DNA from: Aquifex aeolicus
GTDB lineage: Bacteria; Aquificota; Aquificia; Aquificales; Aquificaceae
Assembly: GCA_015662815.1 (NCBI GenBank)
Contig: DQTK01000137.1
Coordinates: forward strand, 1-8,466
Length of the DNA: 8,466 nt
Reading direction: 5' to 3'
Shown one piece after another: positions 6,311 to 8,466 of the stretch (positions within the stretch are counted from its first letter, which is position 1; every line of letters starts with the position of its first letter). Position numbers and translations under genes: made by a program. The notes below the pieces were generated by a model that ran no database searches, had not been told where the DNA came from, and saw only the letters and a list, made by a program, of their open reading frames with translations.

Positions 6311-6355
6311 TAAAAAATTTAATAATTTTAAAAAATTTAATTTAATAATTTTAAA
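6311..6355. repeat. 45-bp pure A/T tract with 15-bp direct repeats
   Basis: Every base from 6311 to 6355 is A or T. TTTAATAATTTTAAA occurs at 6318-6332 and again at 6341-6355, 23 bases apart. AAAAAATTTAAT occurs at 6312-6323 and 6330-6341, so the tract is built from staggered tandem copies. It lies directly before the ATG of the minus-strand hypothetical gene, and a TTGGCA that could be a -35 element for that gene lies just outside it on the minus strand. It may be an easily melted promoter or leader, or a DNA-unwinding element of an origin. Confidence 0.55.
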
Positions 6356-6358
6356 CAC

Positions 6359-6460
6359 TTGCCAAATTTCGGATTAATAGTTGCATGGATAGGATATATA
6401 TCTAAGAAAAAAGTTTCTTCTTAAAACGAACCAAGGAAAATAATTCGAAAACTGAAAATT
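6359..6460 (+). promoter_or_regulatory. Divergent intergenic region, presumed promoter of the small-gene series
   Basis: This stretch separates the minus-strand hypothetical gene from the plus-strand series of small genes and should hold promoters in both directions. On the plus strand GATATATATC (6393-6402) is a perfect 10-base palindrome that contains TATATC/TATATA, possible -10 sequences; the candidate -35 (TTAATA at 6374-6379, 17 bases before TATATC) is poor. A short inverted repeat AAGAAA/TTTCTT with a four-base loop lies at 6404-6419. No gene is visible. The promoter call is weak and rests mainly on gene orientation. Confidence 0.3.
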
Positions 6461-6462
6461 GA

Positions 6463-6513
6463 AACGGGAAGTTCCTTTCCCGTTCAAAATCAAAAAGGAG
6501 GGAAGGAAAAATG
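6463..6513 (+). promoter_or_regulatory. Hairpin-SD module 1, before the four-cysteine protein gene
   Basis: AACGGGAA (6463-6470) pairs perfectly with TTCCCGTT (6477-6484) around a six-base loop GTTCCT. The stem can be lengthened by TGAA/TTCA pairing if one A is bulged. An A-rich linker, AGGAGG (6496-6501) and ATG (6511) follow. The AAGGAGGGAAGGAAAAATG stretch (6495-6513) is identical to that of module 4. The hairpin is not followed by a T-run, so it does not look like a terminator. Confidence 0.65.
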
Positions 6514-6924
6514 CTAAAGGATTTCTATGTTTTTGTTGATTTAGAAGAGGTCAATGTAAAACCTATAAAAGATGTTATTTGCGACAGCTGTGGAGATTTA
6601 CTCTATGATGAAGAGGGATTGAACAAAACAAAACCGTTCTATGCATTCTTCTACGAAATAGAGGAAGGAGATATAGTTTTTTCAAGGATTTTCTGTAAGG
6701 AATGCAAAGAAAAGGTGAAAAACTACACCGTAGAAGCTATGGAAAAAGGAGAGGAAGAAAAAAGAGAAATTATCGAAACGGATTTTGAAAACGCTCCCGA
6801 GGATTTCAAGAGAGATATTGTGAGGTGTCTTACTTCTCCCTTCAAAGACGAGGAAGTGAAAGGGGAGCTTTACGCTCCCCTTCAAAAAGGAGGTAAAGGA
6901 AATGAAGAAAATTCTATACCCTGA
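6511..6924 (+). CDS. Four-cysteine (zinc-ribbon-like) small protein
   Basis: A 137-residue acidic protein. ATG 6511 follows an excellent AGGAGG at nine bases. Two CxxC knuckles, Cys24-Cys27 (ICDSCGDLL) and Cys62-Cys65 (FCKECKEKV), 34 residues apart, are spaced as in treble-clef or zinc-ribbon folds that bind one zinc ion. The first knuckle is followed by a Gly, as is usual. The part after residue 75 is strongly Glu/Lys-rich and probably flexible or helical. The last residues (YAPLQKGGKGNEENSIP) are encoded by the hairpin-SD module of the next gene and look like a read-out of that regulatory DNA rather than a conserved domain. The gene overlaps the next by 23 bases. It leads a series of small genes resembling the accessory or early genes of a phage or plasmid. 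The zinc binding is inferred from the cysteines; the function is unknown. Confidence 0.7.
   Translation: MLKDFYVFVDLEEVNVKPIKDVICDSCGDLLYDEEGLNKTKPFYAFFYEIEEGDIVFSRIFCKECKEKVKNYTVEAMEKGEEEKREIIETDFENAPEDFKRDIVRCLTSPFKDEEVKGELYAPLQKGGKGNEENSIP
6860..6904 (+). promoter_or_regulatory. Hairpin-SD module 2, inside the end of the upstream gene
   Basis: AAGGGGAGC (6860-6868) pairs with GCTCCCCTT (6874-6882) around a five-base loop TTTAC. As in module 1, the flanking TGAA and TTCA can extend the stem with one bulged A. AGGAGG (6888-6893) and ATG (6902) follow. Unlike the other three, this hairpin lies within the coding sequence of the preceding gene, so ribosomes finishing that gene would melt it. 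That offers a coupling mechanism between the two cistrons. Confidence 0.65.
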
Positions 6925-7282
6925 AGAAATAGAGGTTATAGAAAAAATTTTAGCAAAAGGTTTTGAAATTGAAAATGTAAATTTGGACTATAGAATTACA
7001 GTTCTACTATCTCGGAATACTCCTCTGGCAAAGGATAGAGAGATAGTAGAAACTGTGTATGCGGAATTGGTCTTAGATAGAAAAAAGAAAATCTTCGAGA
7101 CATACTATGTTGAGTATACGAAGGAATTGGTCTTTTTAGATGGAAGAACCAGAACTTTAGAAACTAAAGAGTTTTCAAACTTTAAAGAACTCTTTGAAGA
7201 ATTAGAAAGAAAGAAGGTGGTAGCTTTTAGAAATCTGGAAAGTGTTAAAGAATTCCTAAAGGAGCTTTGTCAGCAGAAATAG
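6902..7282 (+). CDS. Hypothetical small protein of the hairpin-led series
   Basis: A 126-residue protein that I do not recognise. ATG 6902 has AGGAGG eight bases upstream and lies 23 bases inside the end of the previous gene. It is rich in Lys and Glu. A helix at 7-21 (PEEIEVIEKILAKGF) is followed by alternating hydrophobic strands (YRITVLLSR; VETVYAELVLDRKKKIFETYYVEYTKELVFLDG) that suggest an antiparallel beta-sheet. Two C-terminal helices end the chain (FKELFEELERKK and LESVKEFLKELCQQK). There is one Cys (near the C-terminus), no metal motif, no signal peptide and no membrane segment. The compact helix-sheet-helix pattern is like many small phage or plasmid proteins. Neighbours include two probable zinc proteins, but the sequence gives no direct function. 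Confidence 0.65.
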   Translation: MKKILYPEEIEVIEKILAKGFEIENVNLDYRITVLLSRNTPLAKDREIVETVYAELVLDRKKKIFETYYVEYTKELVFLDGRTRTLETKEFSNFKELFEELERKKVVAFRNLESVKEFLKELCQQK

Positions 7283-7302
7283 AGTTTGAAAAAGGAAAAT
7301 GA

Positions 7303-7349
7303 AGAGGGAGCTTTCCGCTCCCTCTCAAATCAAAAAGGAGGGAGAAATG
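7303..7349 (+). promoter_or_regulatory. Hairpin-SD module 3, before the SWIM protein gene
   Basis: AGAGGGAGC (7303-7311) pairs perfectly with GCTCCCTCT (7317-7325) around the loop TTTCC. The linker TCAAATCAAAAAGGAGGG is almost the same as in module 1. AGGAGG (7336-7341) and ATG (7347) follow. A T-run after the stem is absent. The frame of the downstream gene is open through this module back to ATG 7299, but that extension reads the hairpin and is not a plausible protein start. Confidence 0.65.
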
Positions 7350-7913
7350 AACAAGGTCAGGTATACGGACTTAAATCCTTTGGTTAAAGAAGCTCTGGAT
7401 AAGTATTCTATTACCTTAATTAATTATTATAAGAGCAGAGGTTTGGAAGTAGAGGAAAAAGAGATAAAAAGGATAATCGCTAAAAAGCTGAAAGCCATAG
7501 AACTGATGGCAATGGGAGGCAGTCCCAAAAAAGAAATAATAGTCCTAAGACTTTCCACCTTTGAGGAAAAGGTAAATCCCAAATATGGGATAAAGGTTTT
7601 AGAAGAAAGGCCTCATACGGTGTATTTAAACAGGAAAACAGGAAAAGCAAAATGCACTTGCAAATGGTTTGAAAAACATAAAGTTTGTAAGCACGTAATA
7701 AAAGCACTGCTTTTAAAGGAACATGGTCCTACACACCTAAGAAGAAAATTAAACCTTCCTTCTTACAAAGAAAAAGAAAACAGAAAGAAGATAGCAGAAA
7801 ATCTAAAATGGGACGTTTTTAACGCTATCACAGCTCTCGCAACTCACAGAGCAACGAGTATAGGAAAATACGAAAAACTTCAAAAAATAGCAAACTCCCT
7901 TGTTTTTGCTTAG
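7347..7913 (+). CDS. SWIM zinc-finger protein
   Basis: A 188-residue basic protein with a SWIM-type zinc finger. ATG 7347 is chosen because AGGAGG lies five bases before it; the in-frame ATG at 7299 would encode the hairpin module. The motif CxC-x8-CxH is complete: Cys103, Cys105, Cys114 and His116 in KCTCKWFEKHKVCKHVIKA. It is preceded by a beta-hairpin-like VYLNRKTGKA (92-101) and followed by a hydrophobic helix (VIKALLLKE), which is the usual SWIM surrounding. The N-terminal part (1-60) is helical and Lys/Glu-rich; the C-terminal part (130-188) is basic and helical. SWIM domains occur in MuDR-type transposases, SWI2/SNF2 ATPases, recombination partners such as Sws1 and proteins of archaeal viruses, where they bind DNA or proteins. 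Here there is no catalytic domain, so a DNA-binding or recombination accessory role is inferred. Confidence 0.78.
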   Translation: MNKVRYTDLNPLVKEALDKYSITLINYYKSRGLEVEEKEIKRIIAKKLKAIELMAMGGSPKKEIIVLRLSTFEEKVNPKYGIKVLEERPHTVYLNRKTGKAKCTCKWFEKHKVCKHVIKALLLKEHGPTHLRRKLNLPSYKEKENRKKIAENLKWDVFNAITALATHRATSIGKYEKLQKIANSLVFA

Positions 7914-7944
7914 CTTCAAAACCTTTTTCACCCAAAAAGTTTCT

Positions 7945-7971
7945 ATGGATTTTAAAGAAAATCAAATCCAT
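7945..7971 (+). other. Alternative short hairpins in the leader before the last gene
   Basis: ATGGATTT (7945-7952) pairs with AAATCCAT (7964-7971). Inside it, GATTTT (7948-7953) can instead pair with AAAATC (7958-7963), so the two stems exclude each other. They lie between the SWIM gene and the last hairpin-SD module. Both stems are AT-rich and weak, especially at high temperature. The surrounding 153 bases (7914-8066) hold no gene that I would support. Confidence 0.25.
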
Positions 7972-8014
7972 GAAAGAGAAGAAATACAAAAGATAGTTAA
8001 AAACAAAGAAGTGA

Positions 8015-8069
8015 AGCGGGAATTTGCATTCCCGCTCTTTAAAAACTAAGAAGGAGGGAAGGAAAAATG
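8015..8069 (+). promoter_or_regulatory. Hairpin-SD module 4, before the last gene
   Basis: AGCGGGAAT (8015-8023) pairs perfectly with ATTCCCGCT (8028-8036) around the four-base loop TTGC. An A-rich linker, AGGAGG (8052-8057) and ATG (8067) follow; AAGGAGGGAAGGAAAAATG (8051-8069) equals the same stretch of module 1. GAAGTGAA just before the stem also precedes module 2. The stem is followed by CTTTAAAAA, which is not a terminator T-run. Confidence 0.65.
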
Positions 8070-8466
8070 AGTGAAATAGTTCAAGCTAAAGTAGTAGAAG
8101 AAAATATTGAAAAAGAAGAGAAGAAAGGTCAAATTGTTCGGTTTGTAGCTCCCGTGGAACTTCCTGAAAAGATAACTTTTACAAGTATTTTGGAAAGCAC
8201 TAAGAGAAGGCTTGAAGAGTTGGTTAAACAAAACCCCAATGCTATTGTAGACATTAACGGAAAGTATGAGATAACCAGACCTGTAGCCTTAGCTATAAAG
8301 AGTTTTCTGAGAGACACCATCATCGCAATAGGTGGAAATGTAAGGTTTAAAGTTTCCGAACCGAAAGTAATAGAAGAAACACAAGAAATGACGGTTAAAG
8401 TCAGTTGCATAATAGAACTACCTAACGGACAAATAATTGAGGAAGAAGCTCTCGGAAGTTGTTCAA
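8067..8466 (+). CDS. N-terminal part of an unidentified protein, possibly a phage/plasmid recombination protein (runs off the right edge)
   Basis: The frame stays open for 133 residues from ATG 8067 to the window end. The start is fixed by AGGAGG nine bases upstream and by the hairpin-SD module. The first 20 residues are an acidic/basic linker (MSEIVQAKVVEENIEKEEKK). A helix (about 39-57, TSILESTKRRLEELVKQN) is followed by DINGKYEITRPVALAIKSFL, then a strand-rich part with VKVSCIIELPNGQIIEEEALGSCS. The pattern G-K-Y-x-x-T-R, a beta-strand pair with LPNG at the turn, and a Gly-x-Cys-Ser segment recalls phage- or plasmid-encoded proteins of the single-strand-annealing (Rad52/Erf-like) kind. This is a weak resemblance from memory, not a motif match. 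The missing C-terminus would decide. The adjacent SWIM protein would suit a recombination setting. Confidence 0.65.
   Translation, partial: MSEIVQAKVVEENIEKEEKKGQIVRFVAPVELPEKITFTSILESTKRRLEELVKQNPNAIVDINGKYEITRPVALAIKSFLRDTIIAIGGNVRFKVSEPKVIEETQEMTVKVSCIIELPNGQIIEEEALGSCS

Noticed and set aside
7299..7346. Earlier ATG for the SWIM protein
   Set aside because: The added 16 codons are the hairpin-SD module; AGGAGG clearly points to ATG 7347.
6463..8036. Reading the four hairpins as rho-independent terminators
   Set aside because: None has a T-run after the stem; all are followed by A-rich linkers and a Shine-Dalgarno.
7945..8049. 34-codon open frame before the last gene
   Set aside because: No Shine-Dalgarno, its start lies in a weak hairpin and its end is made of hairpin module 4.
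8129..8410. Antisense open frame of 93 codons at the right end (and similar antisense frames elsewhere)
   Set aside because: It lies fully opposite the gene starting at 8067, which has an excellent ribosome binding site; the antisense frame has none.

Overview
The window looks like part of a conjugative plasmid or integrated conjugative element from a thermophilic bacterium. The DNA is AT-rich, arginine is written almost only with AGA/AGG, isoleucine often with ATA, and the proteins are rich in Lys and Glu. Ribosome binding sites are of the strong AAGGAGG type. A murein-cleaving transglycosylase argues for a bacterium rather than an archaeon. The style fits Aquificota or a similar thermophilic lineage, but this is an inference from composition and not a database match.

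Left part (1-3330, plus strand): the tail of an unidentified gene, then a compressed set of four overlapping genes. These are a VirB1/IagB-like lytic transglycosylase, a small helical protein, a small protein with two helix-turn-helix-like segments starting at TTG, and a VirD4/TraG-type coupling ATPase with N-terminal membrane segments. The first and last belong to type IV secretion/conjugation; no relaxase is visible here. A convergent gene for a very basic 171-residue protein of unknown function follows (3335-3850, minus).

Middle part (3851-6358): a plasmid partition cassette. A ParM-like actin ATPase (4120-4986) is followed, with stop and start codons overlapping by one base, by a small ribbon-helix-helix protein in the ParR position. 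Repeats lie on both sides. Upstream are three AT-rich direct-repeat families (3868-4073), which are a candidate centromere. Downstream is a dense array of two interleaved repeat families (5283-5480) resembling iterons or a second partition site. An unidentified minus-strand protein of about 279 residues follows; its leader is a 45-bp tract of pure A/T with 15-bp direct repeats.

Right part (6359-8466, plus strand): a series of small genes encoding a four-cysteine (zinc-ribbon-like) protein, an unknown 126-residue protein, a SWIM zinc-finger protein and the start of a protein vaguely like phage/plasmid recombination proteins. Each of these four genes is preceded by the same module: a short hairpin with a GGGA/TCCC core and compensating changes in its flanking pairs, then an A-rich linker and a strong Shine-Dalgarno sequence. 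This recurring hairpin-SD module is the most unusual feature of the window. It suggests a family of related 5' RNA structures that tune translation or processing of each cistron.
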